From: Pseudomonas azotoformans | GTDB taxonomy: Bacteria > Pseudomonadota > Gammaproteobacteria > Pseudomonadales > Pseudomonadaceae | Assembly: GCF_900103345.1 (NCBI RefSeq) | Contig: NZ_LT629702.1 | Span: forward strand, 3,720,001 to 3,784,000 | DNA: 64,000 nt | Direction: 5' to 3' | Shown: piece after piece, positions 50,209 to 63,682 of the stretch | Layout of the letters: every line of letters begins with the position of its first letter | Numbering within the stretch: position 1 is the first letter of the stretch | The notes under the pieces: model-generated | The model's database searches: none | What the model was told of the DNA's origin: nothing | What the model saw: only the letters and a program-made list of their open reading frames with translations | Translations under genes and position numbers: made by a program

Positions 50209-50231
50209 GGCGCCCGCACGAAGCGGGCGCC
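50209..50231 (-). other. Hairpin abutting the DUF4149 start codon
   Basis: GGCGCCCGC and GCGGGCGCC form a perfect nine-base stem with a five-base loop. It sits between the greA stop (5 nt upstream) and the ATG at 50208 with no T-tract, so it is an unusual place for either a terminator or a translation-control element. Confidence 0.6.
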
Positions 50232-50236
50232 GTCTT

Positions 50237-50709
50237 TCAGACGTGACGAACTTCAACAATCTCGTACTCGATTACGCCACCTGGCGTCTTTACAGCCACC
50301 ACATCACCCTCTTCCTTGGCAATCAAGGCACGGGCCAGCGGGGAACCGACAGAGATTTTGCCGAGTTTGAAGTCAGCTTCGTCTTCACCAACGATGTGGT
50401 AGACCACGCTTTCGTCAGTTTCAACGTTGGCGATTTCCACTGTGGTGCCGAAGATCACCTTGCCCGTCTTCGGAATGGTGGTCACGTCGATGACCACCGA
50501 GTTTTGCAAGCGGCCTTCGATGTCACGGATCCGCGCCTCGACCATACCTTGCTGCTCGCGGGCAGCGTGGTATTCGGCGTTTTCCTTCAGGTCACCCAGT
50601 TCGCGGGCCGTACCGATGTCCTGGCTCAGCTTCGGACGGACGACCTTGGTCAGATGGGCGTGCTCCTCTTCCAGGGCCTTGAAGCCCTGGACGGTCATTG
50701 GGTATTTGG

Positions 50710-50713
<4 letters not shown>
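50237..50713 (-). CDS. greA: Transcription elongation factor GreA
   Basis: Rescues backtracked RNA polymerase by stimulating transcript cleavage. The 158 residues have the N-terminal coiled coil with the acidic tip [18 protein letters not shown] (Asp and Glu needed for cleavage) and the C-terminal FKBP-like domain with [19 protein letters not shown]. The ATG overlaps the carB stop (ATGA), so it is the third gene of carA-carB-greA. It shares the RNAP secondary channel with DksA, encoded at 13 kb. Confidence 0.97.
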
Positions 50714-53931
<3,218 letters not shown>

Positions 53932-54036
53932 GGGTTTGTCACTCAAATCCGCAGGTCAGTCGGCAAGCCGTCTTGAACAATCTTTGAAGAGCCTGCGGGG
54001 GCCACCGACACTCGGGGCCGCCCGCAAGCCGCTCAG

Positions 54037-55173
54037 TCAGCGTCGCTTGGCCATCTCATTGATGAAACGGTCGAACAGCGGCGCTACGTCGTTCGGGCCC
54101 GGGCTGGCTTCAGGGTGGCCCTGGAAGCTGAACGCGCTCTTGTCGGTGCGCTCGATGCCCTGCAGGGAACCGTCGAACAGCGACTTGTGAATGGCACGCA
54201 CGTTGCTCGGCAGGGTGGCTTCATCTACCGCAAAACCGTGGTTCTGGCTGGTGATCATCACAACGCCGGTATCCAGGTCTTGTACCGGGTGGTTGGCGCC
54301 ATGGTGGCCGTGCCCCATTTTCAGGGTCTTGGCGCCGGAGGCCAGGGCCAGCAGCTGGTGACCGAGGCAGATACCGAACACCGGAATCTCGGTTTCCAGC
54401 ACTTCCTTGATCGCCTGGATGGCGTAGTCGCATGGCTCAGGGTCACCCGGGCCGTTGGACAGGAACACGCCGTCCGGTTGCAGGGCGAGCACGTCGCTGG
54501 CCGGGGTTTGCGCCGGCACCACGGTCACACGGCAACCGCGCTCGACCAGCATGCGCAGGATGTTGTACTTCACACCGTAGTCGTAAGCGACCACGTGGTA
54601 AGGCAGTTCAGCGGCGTCGATGGTCGCATGGCTGTCGGTCTTCAAGTCCCAGACCGTGGAGCGCCATTCGTACTTCTCTTTGACGCTGACGACTTTCGCC
54701 AGGTCCATGCCCTTCAGGCCAGGGAAGCCTTGGGCTGCGGCAATCGCCGCCTCTTCGGAAATATTGTCACCGACCATGATGCAGCCGTTCTGCGAGCCTT
54801 TCTCACGCAGGATGCGCGTTAGGCGGCGCGTATCGATACCAGCGATCGCCACAACGTTGTTGGCTTTCAGGTAATCGGACAGCGACATCGTGTTACGCCA
54901 GTTGCTCGCAACCAGGGGCAGGTCACGAATCACCAGACCGGCCGACCAGACACGATCAGACTCGACGTCTTCCGGTGTAGTACCGGTGTTGCCGATGTGC
55001 GGATAGGTCAGGGTAACGATCTGTTGGGCGTAGGAAGGATCGGTAAGGATTTCCTGATAGCCGGTCATGGCAGTGTTAAACACTACCTCTCCAACGGTCT
55101 GACCGTCGGCTCCAATGGCTTCGCCGCGAAAAATGCTGCCATCAGCAAGGGCGAGTATGGCTGGCTTAGTCAA
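54037..55173 (-). CDS. carA: Carbamoyl-phosphate synthase small subunit
   Basis: The glutaminase subunit feeding ammonia to CarB. The 378 residues begin with TTG ([20 protein letters not shown] follows); GGGAGG stands 6 nt upstream and supports this rare start. The class I amidotransferase triad is visible: Cys in [16 protein letters not shown] and His/Glu in [11 protein letters not shown]. The TTG overlaps the stop codon of a 30-codon leader ORF that itself contains an intrinsic terminator, so expression is probably attenuated. Confidence 0.97.
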   Translation of the reverse strand: MTKPAILALADGSIFRGEAIGADGQTVGEVVFNTAMTGYQEILTDPSYAQQIVTLTYPHIGNTGTTPEDVESDRVWSAGLVIRDLPLVASNWRNTMSLSDYLKANNVVAIAGIDTRRLTRILREKGSQNGCIMVGDNISEEAAIAAAQGFPGLKGMDLAKVVSVKEKYEWRSTVWDLKTDSHATIDAAELPYHVVAYDYGVKYNILRMLVERGCRVTVVPAQTPASDVLALQPDGVFLSNGPGDPEPCDYAIQAIKEVLETEIPVFGICLGHQLLALASGAKTLKMGHGHHGANHPVQDLDTGVVMITSQNHGFAVDEATLPSNVRAIHKSLFDGSLQGIERTDKSAFSFQGHPEASPGPNDVAPLFDRFINEMAKRR

Positions 55174-55262
55174 GAAGACCTCCCGTAAATAAAGCCTGAA
55201 AGGGCGATCGCAGGTTGTAAAAAAGCGGAGTGACGTATGGACACGTCACCCCGCTTCTTCAC
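55170..55262 (-). CDS. Candidate carA leader peptide (30 aa)
   Basis: A GTG-started 30-codon frame ends in TGA sharing bases with the carA TTG. It runs straight through the intrinsic terminator at 55219-55256; the terminator T-tract is read as Phe-Leu (TTT TTA). The N-terminus is [13 protein letters not shown] see no ribosome-binding site before the GTG, so it may be the start of a leaderless or nearly leaderless mRNA; an AATAAT six bases upstream could be its -10. Work I recall on P. aeruginosa carAB stated that no untranslated region exists, which fits. Confidence 0.5.
   Translation of the reverse strand: MKKRGDVSIRHSAFLQPAIALSGFIYGRSS
55219..55256 (-). terminator. Intrinsic terminator/attenuator 46 bp before carA
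   Basis: A 14-pair stem (13 Watson-Crick plus one G-U; arms AAGCGGGGTGACGT and ACGTCACTCCGCTT) with a six-base loop is followed by six Ts on the minus strand. It lies between the dapB terminator and carA, inside the leader ORF. Its position means it can only affect carA, which is the hallmark of an attenuator rather than a gene-end terminator. Confidence 0.8.
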
Positions 55263-55391
55263 TGAATTATTCTGCGCGCTTTTAGTGGACACACTAAAGC
55301 TGTAGCTTACAGAAAAAGGCTTTTTTGGTCCACCGCTAATGAGCCTTAAAGGCAGGGGAATGCGACAGGACGTCGCTTAGCGGGTAAAAAC

Positions 55392-55418
55392 GGGGCCTAA
55401 GCATAAGCTTGAGCCCCC
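55392..55418 (-). terminator. Terminator of dapB
   Basis: A G/C-rich imperfect stem (GGGG...CCCC with inner AAGC/GCTT) begins 14 bp past the dapB stop; T-runs flank both sides, so it may work in both directions. The remaining 55263-55391 contains dyads (GTGGAC/GTCCAC, CTGTA/TACAG) and presumably the carA promoter. Confidence 0.75.
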
Positions 55419-55432
55419 TTTTTTGCTACTGA

Positions 55433-57374
<1,942 letters not shown>

Positions 57375-57691
57375 AAGTCTTTGCACTCTTAAGGACGTTC
57401 AGCCAGACCCTCCTGAGCCTTGCCAAACTCGTTGAGCCCCAATACAGGCCCGGACCCAACTCACGTCAATTCAACGATCCTGGTCATTACTACTTTTAGC
57501 CAGGTACCCGGCCAAAAATGCGGTATTTACTGCTCGGAAAGCAGGAGCATTCCCGATCACACCGCCAGCATCCGAACACTGTCGCATGCTGTAAAAATTC
57601 GCATACCCCAGACACGCCAACGCGGGAGCAAGCTCCCGCGCGGCGACATCCTACCAGTCACCGCTTGATAGCGGTCAACCGGGTGACCAAC
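57375..57691. other. dnaK-dnaJ intergenic region with REP-like hairpin
   Basis: This 317-bp gap is long for a dnaK-dnaJ pair. CGCGGGAGC and GCTCCCGCG at 57621-57640 form a stem around AA, with a core similar to half a REP element. I see no sigma-32 promoter and no gene. The hairpin lies about 50 bp beyond the dnaK stop and may partly terminate or stabilise the upstream mRNA. Confidence 0.5.
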
Positions 57692-59608
57692 TTACTTCTG
57701 GTCTTTGACTTCTTCGAACTCGGCGTCGACAACATCGTCGTGCTTGGCTTCAGGCTCTGCGTGCTGTGCAGCACCGTCAGCCGGCTGGCCTTGTTCGGCG
57801 TACATTTTCTGAGCCACTGGCGCAGAGACTTTCGACAGCTCTTCGATCTTGGCTTCGATAGCCGCCTTGTCGTCGCCTTTTACAGCGGCTTCCAGGGCAA
57901 CTACAGCAGTTTCGATGGCAGCCTTCTCTTCAGCAGTCACTTTATCGCCAGCATCAGCGACCATTTTGCGTGTCGAGTGAACCAGTGCGTCACCCTGGTT
58001 ACGGGCGCCAGCCAGCTCGGCAAACTTGGCATCCGCATCAGCGTTGGCTTCAGCATCACGGATCATCTGTTGAATTTCTTCATCAGACAGACCGGAGTTG
58101 GCCTTGATGGTGATCTTCTGCTCTTTGCCAGTGGCCTTGTCTTTCGCGCCAACGTGCAGGATGCCGTTGGCATCGATGTCGAAGGTCACTTCAATTTGTG
58201 GCACGCCACGTGGTGCTGGTGGAATCTCGGCCAGGTCGAACTTGCCCAGGGACTTGTTCTGAGCCGCCTGCTTACGCTCACCTTGCAGCACGTGGATGGT
58301 CACGGCGCCCTGGTTGTCATCGGCAGTCGAGAACACTTGGGATTTCTTGGTAGGAATCGTGGTGTTTTTCTCGATCAGCGCAGTCATCACGCCGCCCATG
58401 GTTTCGATACCCAGGGTCAGCGGGCTGACGTCCAGCAGCAGCACGTCTTTGACGTCGCCGGCCAATACCGCACCCTGGATGGCAGCACCCATGGCAACTG
58501 CTTCGTCCGGGTTCACGTCTTTACGTGCTTCTTTACCGAAGAACTCGGTAACTTTCTGTTGAACCAGTGGCATACGGGTCTGACCGCCCACCAGGATCAC
58601 ATCGTTGATCGCGCCAACGTCGATACCGGCGTCTTTCAAAGCGATGCGGCAAGGTTCGATGGTGCGCTGAACCAGGTCTTCAACCAGTGCTTCCAACTTG
58701 GCGCGAGAGATCTTCACGTTCAAGTGTTTAGGACCGGTGGCATCTGCAGTGATGTACGGCAGGTTTACGTCGGTCGACATGCTCGAGGACAGTTCGATCT
58801 TGGCTTTCTCAGCAGCTTCTTTCAGGCGCTGCATGGCCAGCGGGTCACCCTTGAGGTTCATGCCGCTTTCTTTCTTGAATTCGTCAACGAGGTAGTCGAT
58901 CAGACGAATGTCAAAGTCTTCACCACCCAGGAAGGTGTCGCCGTTGGTGGCCAACACTTCGAACTGGTGCTCGCCGTCAACTTCAGCGATCTCGATGACC
59001 GACACGTCGAAAGTACCGCCACCCAGGTCATAAACGATCACAGTGTGGTCGCCTTTGGCCTTGTCCATACCGTAAGCCAGAGCGGCTGCGGTTGGCTCGT
59101 TGATGATACGTTTTACGTCCAGGCCCGCAATGCGGCCGGCGTCTTTGGTCGCCTGACGCTGGCTGTCGTTGAAGTAGGCCGGAACGGTGATCACCGCTTC
59201 GGTCACTGTTTCGCCGAGGTAGTCTTCGGCTGTCTTCTTCATCTTTTTCAAGACTTCAGCCGAGATCTGCGGTGCAGACATCTTGTTGCCATTTACTTCA
59301 ACCCAGGCGTCACCGTTGTCAGCCTTGGCGATTTTGTAAGGCACCATCTTGATGTCTTTCTGTACGACTTCTTCGTCGAACTTACGACCGATCAGACGTT
59401 TTACCGCGTACAGCGTGTTGTGCGGGTTGGTGACAGCCTGACGCTTGGCCGACTGACCAACCAGAATCTCGCCATCATTTGCGTAAGCAATGATCGACGG
59501 CGTGGTACGCGCGCCTTCGGCGTTCTCGATAACTTTGGCTTGGCCGTTTTCCATGACGGAGACGCAGGAGTTGGTAGTCCCCAGGTCGATACCGATAATT
59601 TTGCCCAT
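57692..59608 (-). CDS. dnaK: Chaperone DnaK (Hsp70)
   Basis: ATP-driven chaperone for folding and for control of sigma-32. The 638 residues contain the three Hsp70 signatures: [30 protein letters not shown] and [15 protein letters not shown]. The interdomain linker [12 protein letters not shown] is intact, and the C-terminus is the usual acidic tail ([13 protein letters not shown]). The gene has its own exact sigma-32 promoter overlapping the end of grpE. Confidence 0.98.
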   Translation of the reverse strand: MGKIIGIDLGTTNSCVSVMENGQAKVIENAEGARTTPSIIAYANDGEILVGQSAKRQAVTNPHNTLYAVKRLIGRKFDEEVVQKDIKMVPYKIAKADNGDAWVEVNGNKMSAPQISAEVLKKMKKTAEDYLGETVTEAVITVPAYFNDSQRQATKDAGRIAGLDVKRIINEPTAAALAYGMDKAKGDHTVIVYDLGGGTFDVSVIEIAEVDGEHQFEVLATNGDTFLGGEDFDIRLIDYLVDEFKKESGMNLKGDPLAMQRLKEAAEKAKIELSSSMSTDVNLPYITADATGPKHLNVKISRAKLEALVEDLVQRTIEPCRIALKDAGIDVGAINDVILVGGQTRMPLVQQKVTEFFGKEARKDVNPDEAVAMGAAIQGAVLAGDVKDVLLLDVSPLTLGIETMGGVMTALIEKNTTIPTKKSQVFSTADDNQGAVTIHVLQGERKQAAQNKSLGKFDLAEIPPAPRGVPQIEVTFDIDANGILHVGAKDKATGKEQKITIKANSGLSDEEIQQMIRDAEANADADAKFAELAGARNQGDALVHSTRKMVADAGDKVTAEEKAAIETAVVALEAAVKGDDKAAIEAKIEELSKVSAPVAQKMYAEQGQPADGAAQHAEPEAKHDDVVDAEFEEVKDQK

Positions 59609-59689
59609 GATTTACTCTCCCGAAACTTGAATTTGGTTGCCGCAGCAGTGGTGGCTAACTGCGGTAGCACTTAAACGCTTGACTTATAG

Positions 59690-59715
59690 ATGGGGGCTTT
59701 ACAGCGTATTTCAAG
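59690..59715 (-). promoter_or_regulatory. Sigma-32 promoter of dnaK
   Basis: CTTGAA, 14 bp, CCCCAT on the minus strand, an exact match to the heat-shock consensus. The -35 CTTGAA contains the TGA stop codon of grpE (59711-59713), so coding sequence and promoter share bases. Confidence 0.92.
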
Positions 59716-60271
59716 CCTGCTCATCAATAGAAGGCGAAACCGGTGCAGGCGCCTTGCTCACCACGACCATCGCCGGGCGCAGCAGGCGACCGTTGAGCAG
59801 GTAGCCCTTCTGGAACACTTTCAGCACGCTGTTAGGCTCCAGGTCATGGCTTTCCTGCATGGCCATGGCTTGGTGATGCTCAGCGTTGAACGGTTCGCCG
59901 CCGGCTGGATCGATGGCTTCCAACTGATAACGCTTCAGGGTGTCCTGGAACATTTTCAGGGTCAGCTCGATCCCTTCGCGCATCGGGCGGATATTTTCGT
60001 CGTCCGGGTTGGACAACTCGAGACCACGCTCCAGGCTGTCGATGATCGGCAGCAAGTCACTGGCGAATTTTTCCAGCGCGAACTTGTGAGCCTTTTCTAC
60101 ATCCTGCTCGGCACGGCGGCGGACGTTCTGCAGATCGGCGGCAACACGCAAAGACTGATCCTGCGCAGCAGCCAATTGCTCTTCGAGCACTTGCACACGC
60201 GTTGCCAGCTCATCGCCGACAGCCGAATTGGCGTCTGGAGTTTGCGTATCCTGCGTCTGTTCGTCAGCCAT
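59711..60271 (-). CDS. grpE: Nucleotide exchange factor GrpE
   Basis: Releases ADP from DnaK. The 186 residues have an acidic N-terminus, a long coiled coil (about 25-85: [20 protein letters not shown]), and the C-terminal wing with [14 protein letters not shown] and [20 protein letters not shown], the family signature. GAAAGGAG precedes the ATG. It starts the grpE-dnaK-dnaJ heat-shock cluster under a sigma-32 promoter. Confidence 0.97.
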   Translation of the reverse strand: MADEQTQDTQTPDANSAVGDELATRVQVLEEQLAAAQDQSLRVAADLQNVRRRAEQDVEKAHKFALEKFASDLLPIIDSLERGLELSNPDDENIRPMREGIELTLKMFQDTLKRYQLEAIDPAGGEPFNAEHHQAMAMQESHDLEPNSVLKVFQKGYLLNGRLLRPAMVVVSKAPAPVSPSIDEQA

Positions 60272-60326
60272 AGTTTTCTCCTTTCAAAATCATGCGCGAA
60301 CTCAACTCGCGCTTCTGTTCCGGTAT

Positions 60327-60352
60327 ATGGGGCCACAATTTCCAGGTTCAAG
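60327..60352 (-). promoter_or_regulatory. Sigma-32 promoter of grpE
   Basis: CTTGAA, 14 bp, CCCCAT on the minus strand, matching the heat-shock consensus exactly, about 56 bp before the grpE ATG. Confidence 0.92.
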
Positions 60353-60485
60353 GGCTCAGGCGTTACCAAAAGTCTTTCCCATGATCGGGATCAATTCCTG
60401 CCTCCCAATTCCGCATTGCGCTAAAAAACACGCTCATTCAAGCAAATCGAGCTAAGCGCCAGGATTGTCAGCCACGAACAAAACA

Positions 60486-60501
60486 CTGTATAAATAACCA
60501 G
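60486..60501 (+). promoter_or_regulatory. LexA (SOS) box of recN
   Basis: CTGTATAAATAACCAG fits CTG-N10-CAG with an A/T-rich centre and lies 25-40 bp before the recN start. LexA repression with induction by DNA damage is expected, as for recN elsewhere. Confidence 0.88.
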
Positions 60502-60525
60502 ACCTAAAGCCTGGGAGCGCCCGTC

Positions 60526-62199
60526 ATGCTCGTGCACCTGTCCGTACATAATTACGCCATCGTTGAACATCTGGATCTCGAACTGGATCGCGGGATGAGC
60601 GTAATCACAGGCGAAACCGGCGCCGGCAAGTCGATCATGCTCGATGCCCTGGGCCTCACCCTGGGTGATCGCGCCGACAGCGGCGTGGTGCGCCCCGGCG
60701 CAGACAAGGCCGATATCCTGGCCACCTTCGACCTGGCCGATATTCCCGAGGCCGAAACCTGGTTGACCGAACGCGACCTTAATAATGAAGGTCCGTGCAT
60801 CCTGCGACGGGTTATCACGGCGGAAGGTCGCTCTCGCGGCTATATCAACGGTACGCCCTGCCCACTGGGCGACTTGAAAGCCCTGGGCGAGTTGCTTATC
60901 GATATCCACAGCCAGCATGAGCACCAGTCACTGCTGAAAACCGACACCCATCGCCGCCTGCTCGATGAATATGCCGGCGCCACAGACCTTGCCCGCCAGG
61001 TGCAACTTGCCGCCCAGCGCTGGCGCCAGACGCGCCAGGAACTGGAGCGACTCTCCAACTCCGGCGATGAACAACGTGCTCGTCACCAGTTGCTCAGCTA
61101 TCAACTCGAAGAGCTGGAGAGCCTGGGCCTGGGCGAGACCGAACTGGAGCAGCTTGAGCAGGAACACAAGAACCTCACCAACGCGGAAACCTTGCTGGGC
61201 ATTTGTCGCCAGGTGGTAGAGCAATGTAGTGAAAGCGACTCAGGCAACGTGCTCAATGCACTGACTGCCAGCCTCAATCGCTTGTCGAGCGTGAACAATG
61301 CCTCCGGCTCACTGAGCGAAGCGACGACACTGCTCACCAGTGCACAGATTCAGGTGGAGGAAGCGGTCGGTGAACTGAATCGATTCCTGGATCACTTCGA
61401 TGCCGATCCTGCACGCCTGCAGGAAATAGAAGAGCGCCTGGACACCATCTATACCCTGGCGCGCAAGCATCGAATCCAGCCTACCGAAGTGGCGACAATG
61501 CAGCAAAAGCTGCTGGATGAAATCGAGACCCTGAATGCGAATGACGAGTCCATCGAACGGCTGGGCGAGGAACTCGCCTCGTTCGCTCGTCATTACCAAG
61601 AGAAAGCGCGCGAACTGAGCGACCTGCGCCAACAAGCCGCGACCGGCCTGGCCAGCGCAGTAGAGCTGGAGATCCAACGCCTGGGCATGCCGGGCGGGCG
61701 CTTCACTATTGAACTGCGCGCCAACGCCAGCAACGAGCTGCAACCCCACGGCCTGGAACAGGTTGAACTGCTGGTAAGCGCCAACCCTGGACAGCCGCTC
61801 AAGGCGTTGGCAAAAGTGGCATCCGGCGGCGAGCTCTCGCGGATCAGCCTGGCGATCCAGGTGATTACCGCGCAAACCTCACGGGTGCCGACACTGGTAT
61901 TTGATGAAGTGGACGTGGGCATTGGTGGGCCGACAGCAGAAATTGTTGGCCAACTGTTGCGACGCCTGGGGGATAGAGGCCAGGTACTGACGGTCACTCA
62001 CTTGCCGCAAGTGGCGGCCCAAGGGCATCAACACCTGTTTGTGCACAAGGTACGCGGCAGTGATGCAACGCACACAGCCGTGTCCAAGTTGAACAAGTCG
62101 GAACGCGTGGAAGAAGTGGCGCGCATGCTCGGCGGTATTGATTTGACCAAGGAGTCGTTGGCGCACGCGAAGAAAATGGTCGTGGCGGCAAAGGCCTGA
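60526..62199 (+). CDS. recN: DNA repair protein RecN
   Basis: An SMC-like ATPase for double-strand-break repair. The 557 residues have Walker A GETGAGKSIMLDALGLTLGD near residue 30, two coiled-coil arms (about 155-365), the ABC-type signature LKALAKVASGGELSRISLAI and Walker B PTLVFDEVDVGIGG, then the H-loop region VTHLPQVAAQGHQHLFV. It is divergent from grpE and convergent with fur. Confidence 0.97.
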   Translation: MLVHLSVHNYAIVEHLDLELDRGMSVITGETGAGKSIMLDALGLTLGDRADSGVVRPGADKADILATFDLADIPEAETWLTERDLNNEGPCILRRVITAEGRSRGYINGTPCPLGDLKALGELLIDIHSQHEHQSLLKTDTHRRLLDEYAGATDLARQVQLAAQRWRQTRQELERLSNSGDEQRARHQLLSYQLEELESLGLGETELEQLEQEHKNLTNAETLLGICRQVVEQCSESDSGNVLNALTASLNRLSSVNNASGSLSEATTLLTSAQIQVEEAVGELNRFLDHFDADPARLQEIEERLDTIYTLARKHRIQPTEVATMQQKLLDEIETLNANDESIERLGEELASFARHYQEKARELSDLRQQAATGLASAVELEIQRLGMPGGRFTIELRANASNELQPHGLEQVELLVSANPGQPLKALAKVASGGELSRISLAIQVITAQTSRVPTLVFDEVDVGIGGPTAEIVGQLLRRLGDRGQVLTVTHLPQVAAQGHQHLFVHKVRGSDATHTAVSKLNKSERVEEVARMLGGIDLTKESLAHAKKMVVAAKA

Positions 62200-62229
62200 G
62201 CGAACAACTTTCCTTCTTATAGAAAGCAC

Positions 62230-62253
62230 GAAGGCGACCCTGAGGTCGCCTTC
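62230..62253. terminator. Bidirectional terminator between recN and fur
   Basis: GAAGGCGACC and GGTCGCCTTC form a perfect ten-base stem with a CTGA loop, centred between the two convergent stop codons. A TTTT lies a few bases downstream on the plus strand. Confidence 0.8.
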
Positions 62254-62285
62254 GATCGTTTTGCAGCGTAAATCTGCAGCGCTTG

Positions 62286-62690
62286 TTACTTTTTCTTACG
62301 GATGTACAGGACCAGATTATGGTCAACCAGATCGAAGCCATGCTCTTCAGCAATCTTATGCTGCAGCGCTTCAATCTCGGGGCTGGTGAACTCGATAACC
62401 TCATTGGTATCCAGGTCAACCATGTGGTCGTGATGACCACCGTCAGCCAATTCGAACACTGCATGACCGCCGTCGAAATTATGACGAACCACCAGCCCTG
62501 CGGCTTCAAACTGGGTCAGCACACGGTAAACCGTGGCCAGGCCAACGTCCTCGTTAGACTCCATCAGTGCCTTGTAGACGTCCTCGGCACTCATGTGGCG
62601 CTGCTCAGCAGAATCGAGCATTTGTAGAATCTTGACTCGTGGCAGAGTCACTTTGAGACCGGCTTTGCGTAGTTCGCTATTTTCAACCAT
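62286..62690 (-). CDS. fur: Ferric uptake regulator Fur
   Basis: Fe(II)-dependent repressor; its predicted site lies at prrF in this window. The 134 residues start MVENSELRKAGLKVTLPRVK (ATG 62690) and have the winged helix with VGLATVYRVLTQFEAAGLV. The metal sites are seen in HAVFELADGGHHDHMVDLD and HGFDLVDHNLVLY. There is no cysteine at all, so the structural CxxC zinc site of E. coli Fur is missing, in keeping with pseudomonad Fur. It is divergent from bamE, with 98 bp between. Confidence 0.97.
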   Translation of the reverse strand: MVENSELRKAGLKVTLPRVKILQMLDSAEQRHMSAEDVYKALMESNEDVGLATVYRVLTQFEAAGLVVRHNFDGGHAVFELADGGHHDHMVDLDTNEVIEFTSPEIEALQHKIAEEHGFDLVDHNLVLYIRKKK

Positions 62691-62788
62691 GGTTAGCTTT
62701 CTCGCGGATGCTGCTTCGCAGCTTCTCTTAATACGGGTATGATCGGCGTTTACGTTGTCCCAGCCAAGATAGTGGAAGTCGCCCACCG

Positions 62789-63316
62789 ATGCAAAACACC
62801 AAGCTCTTGCTAACCAGTTTCACCTTTGTGGGACTGCTCGCACTCGCCGGTTGTTCATTCCCCGGGGTTTACAAAATCGACATCCAGCAGGGCAATGTCG
62901 TCACGCAGGACATGATAGACCAGTTACGCCCCGGAATGACCCGACGGCAAGTACGGTTTATCATGGGTAACCCCCTGCTGACCGACACTTTCCATGCCGA
63001 TCGCTGGGATTATCTCTACAGCCTGCAACCAGGTGGCGGTGAACGCCAGCAGGAGCGCGTCAGTGTCATCTTCAATGGCAATGACCAGCTTGTCAGCCTG
63101 TCCGGCGACTTCATGCCCGGTGTAAGCCGTGATGAAGCACTGCTTGGCAAGGATAACGGCAACAACGTGACTGCGCCTGCGCAGGAAGCTGAGAAACCGA
63201 AGTCCGAAGTACCGGCCAAGCCTGGCTCCTTGCTCGACAAGATCCAGAAAGACGTCGACGGCGTGGAAACAGTGCCCGTCCCGACGCCACAGCCTCTGGA
63301 CACCAGCCCGCAGTAA
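62789..63316 (+). CDS. bamE: Outer membrane protein assembly factor BamE (OmlA)
   Basis: Small lipoprotein of the BAM complex that stabilises the BamA-BamD contact. The 175 residues have a lipobox LLALAGC (Cys22), then the conserved [36 protein letters not shown] and [11 protein letters not shown] blocks. A Pro/Lys/Glu-rich tail of about 55 residues extends beyond the E. coli form and is typical of pseudomonad OmlA. The fur-omlA divergent pair is a conserved arrangement. A strong terminator follows. Confidence 0.95.
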   Translation: MQNTKLLLTSFTFVGLLALAGCSFPGVYKIDIQQGNVVTQDMIDQLRPGMTRRQVRFIMGNPLLTDTFHADRWDYLYSLQPGGGERQQERVSVIFNGNDQLVSLSGDFMPGVSRDEALLGKDNGNNVTAPAQEAEKPKSEVPAKPGSLLDKIQKDVDGVETVPVPTPQPLDTSPQ

Positions 63317-63332
63317 GTTTGCGGCGCTCAAC

Positions 63333-63358
63333 AAAAAGCCCGGCATGCCGGGCTTTTT
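63333..63358. terminator. Terminator between bamE and rnfH
   Basis: AAAAAGCCCGGCATGCCGGG and CTTTTT form a palindromic stem with A- and T-runs on both sides, centred between the two convergent genes; it should act in both directions. Confidence 0.93.
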
Positions 63359-63379
63359 GCTGCCTGTCATTTGACTGGC

Positions 63380-63682
63380 CTATGAATTCTGCTGCTTGGC
63401 CAGGGCCGCCTTTGCCGCGCGAAGCCGGCGCACCTCTTTCGGGTCCGCCAGCAACGGCCGGTAAATCTCAATACGGTCACCAGCCTGCACAGCGCGCGTA
63501 TCGGCATCCGCAACCACCTTGCCGAATATCCCCAAAGGGCAACCCGCCAAATCCAGCTCGGGAAATTGCACTGCAATACCCGACGCCTGCACCGCAGCAC
63601 GCAGCTGGGTGCCCGCTGGCACCGTCACCGCCAGCAACACCTGGCGATCCTCGGCGGCATACACCACTTCGATCTCAACCAT
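63380..63682 (-). CDS. rnfH: RnfH family protein
   Basis: A 100-residue beta-grasp (ubiquitin-like) protein of unknown function. The start MVEIEVVYAAEDRQVLLAVT and the conserved GIFGKVVADADTRAVQAGDR and IEIYRPLLADPKEVRRLRA are diagnostic. The ATG overlaps the last 8 bases of ratA, so the ratA-rnfH pair is translationally coupled, an arrangement conserved across gammaproteobacteria. A longer frame upstream only repeats the ratA region and is rejected. Confidence 0.93.
   Translation of the reverse strand: MVEIEVVYAAEDRQVLLAVTVPAGTQLRAAVQASGIAVQFPELDLAGCPLGIFGKVVADADTRAVQAGDRIEIYRPLLADPKEVRRLRAAKAALAKQQNS

Noticed and set aside
57518..59674. 718-codon open frame antisense to dnaK
   Set aside because: Same explanation; DnaK signatures lie on the minus strand, and this frame has none of its own. 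Similar dnaK antisense frames are a known annotation artefact.
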